DNA of 5,993 nucleotides. Source: an uncultured Clostridia bacterium. Its GTDB lineage: Bacteria; Bacillota; Clostridia; TANB77; CAG-508. The notes under the pieces were generated by a model. That model was given only the letters and a program-made list of their open reading frames with translations. It was not told where the DNA came from and did no database searches. The translations under genes were made by a program, and so were the position numbers. The stretch is from assembly GCA_948934525.1 (NCBI GenBank), contig CAQZSK010000032.1, forward strand, positions 1 to 5,993, in the 5' to 3' direction. Shown here piece by piece: positions 5,112 through 5,993 of this stretch (the first letter of the stretch is position 1; the number at the start of each line of letters is the position of its first letter).

Positions 5112-5140
5112 AATATAGCAAATTAATTAATATTTGTCAA
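5112..5140 (-). promoter_or_regulatory. Strong leftward sigma-A promoter with extended -10
   Basis: On the minus strand, -35 TTGACA (5140 to 5135, perfect consensus) and -10 TATATT (5117 to 5112, one mismatch) are separated by exactly 17 bp, with TGC directly before the -10. This is the best promoter match in the window. It drives the short unit that ends at the 5024-5059 terminator. Confidence 0.75.
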
Positions 5141-5203
5141 TAACTATGTCTTTAATAGTATATATAAAAATTAGATGAAATATGCATAGATAAGGAGTTA
5201 AAT

Positions 5204-5956
5204 ATGGTTAAAGGAGAACATTATTTACCAAGATTTTATTTAGAAAAATTTTCAAAAAAAGGAAAAATTTCAGCATTAAATATTTCAGATGGTAAAATTA
5301 TTCATACAAATGTAGAAAAAATTAGTAAAAAAAATTATTTTTATGATATAGATCCAGAGGAACTTAAAAAAATTCTCTCTGAATATAAGAAATTTACTAA
5401 TATTACATCATCACAATTTGATGAATTAACAAATGATATTCAATTTGTAGAGAAAGCATTATCTAGACTTGAAGACAAATCAGCATCACTATTTGCCAAA
5501 TTTGAAAATAATTTTGATTTAATAAATGACGAAGAATTTCTTTCTATTTTATTTTTATTTGTTCATACTTTGTCTGTAAGAACAATGAGTTATCATAATA
5601 GTTTAGAAAATATAGCGGAACAGACTACGAGTTGGCTTAAATCTTTAAAGATTGAAAAAGTAGAAAATTACCCTTTAGATAAAAATCCAAAAGATATAGC
5701 TAAGATAAATCAATTATACGAAATTACTTCGTTAGCAAAAGTATATAAAAAAGGTGTAAGTTTTTTTAATAATTATGATTTATATATAGGAATAAATGAT
5801 ACTGATATGGATTTATTAATTTCTGATAATCCATTGATGTATTTTATGTTAGGTTTTAATGATGTGTGTTTTCCTATTAATCCTAAACTTGCTATCATAA
5901 TGCAAGTAAAGACAGCAAAAAAAGAATTTAAAATATGCAATTTGGTGTTAGTATAG
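5204..5956 (+). CDS. DUF4238-family protein, C-terminus lost
   Basis: The N-terminal EHYLPRFYLEKFS (5-17) is the DUF4238 hallmark. Further family features follow: a helical middle with FVEKALSRLEDKSASLFAKFE, a VHTLSVRTMSYHN helix, and LLISDNPLMYF with Ser207-Asp208-Asn209-Pro210, then FPINPKLAII. The function of the family is unknown; members are frequent in mobile and accessory regions. Family-like sequence runs to KEFKICN and then ends in LVLV-stop, exactly where the right terminal repeat begins (5942). Relatives usually continue for several tens of residues, ending in a helix with a conserved Asn, so the gene appears cut by inserted DNA. The start is supported by AAGGAG (5192-5197), 6 nt before the ATG. 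The protein is cytosolic, and stability or activity of the shortened form is doubtful. Confidence 0.75.
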   Translation: MVKGEHYLPRFYLEKFSKKGKISALNISDGKIIHTNVEKISKKNYFYDIDPEELKKILSEYKKFTNITSSQFDELTNDIQFVEKALSRLEDKSASLFAKFENNFDLINDEEFLSILFLFVHTLSVRTMSYHNSLENIAEQTTSWLKSLKIEKVENYPLDKNPKDIAKINQLYEITSLAKVYKKGVSFFNNYDLYIGINDTDMDLLISDNPLMYFMLGFNDVCFPINPKLAIIMQVKTAKKEFKICNLVLV

Positions 5957-5982
5957 AAATATAGACACAAAAAACTTTAGTA
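5942..5982 (+). repeat. Right inward-facing inverted repeat, probable insertion-sequence tip
   Basis: This is the partner of 12-52 in opposite orientation; the core 5962-5982 matches 12-32 at 20 of 21 positions. Its TTGG inner end (5942-5945) coincides with the loss of DUF4238-like coding sequence. The last 11 bases of the window would lie further inside the same element. No direct target duplication is obvious between the two flanks, so the window is not simply one DNA segment split by a single insertion, unless a deletion followed. Confidence 0.6.
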
Positions 5983-5993
5983 ATGGTATACTA

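Noticed and set aside
5134..5164. Rightward promoter for DUF4238 (TTGTCA and TATATA)
   Set aside because: The spacing is 19 bp, and the -35 is only the complement of the strong leftward -35 region. The region is so AT-rich that the match is weak evidence.

Overview
The window is AT-rich (roughly three quarters A+T). It has strong AGGAGG-type ribosome binding sites, AGA/AAA/ATA-rich codon use, TGG for Trp and TGA as a stop. This suggests a low-GC Firmicute (Clostridia or a relative), and the gene content suggests an accessory or mobile region, not core chromosome. No rRNA, tRNA, CRISPR array or complete transposase is visible.

Layout. Both ends carry matching sequence in inverted orientation (12-52 and 5942-5982, with a near-identical 21-bp core). 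Each copy cuts off the 3' end of a gene: a RepA-like AAA ATPase on the left and a DUF4238 protein on the right. The simplest reading is that these are the inward-facing tips of insertion-sequence copies that destroyed both genes; the window may be an assembly contig that breaks at a repeated IS. From the left, a leftward operon (small DNA-binding-type protein, then truncated RepA-like ATPase; 682 down to 30) diverges from a rightward XRE-type repressor (906-1430). The shared 220-bp control region holds two face-to-face promoters and a perfect palindrome (765-781) at the start site of the leftward promoter. This is the layout of a phage, ICE or plasmid replication/maintenance switch.

The rightward part holds cargo-like genes: a 12-cysteine DUF3795 protein (1536-2045), translationally coupled by ATGA to a MazG-like nucleotide pyrophosphohydrolase (2042-2389), then a SMUG2/DUF4918-type uracil-DNA glycosylase homologue with an altered catalytic motif (2407-3120). 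After a GC-richer, hairpin-forming intergenic stretch (3211-3300) come a transglutaminase-like protein with an intact Cys-His-Asp triad (3325-4152) and a DUF3800 RNase H-like protein (4180-5025).

Between DUF3800 and DUF4238 sits a compact leftward transcription unit with a near-consensus promoter (5112-5140), about 80 nt of unusually GC-rich, foldable sequence and an intrinsic terminator (5024-5059). It is a candidate small RNA, or less likely a 16-residue peptide gene. A nucleotide-pool enzyme next to a base-excision glycosylase, beside families common in mobile elements, makes a genome-defence or phage-interaction role plausible, but that is inference from context.
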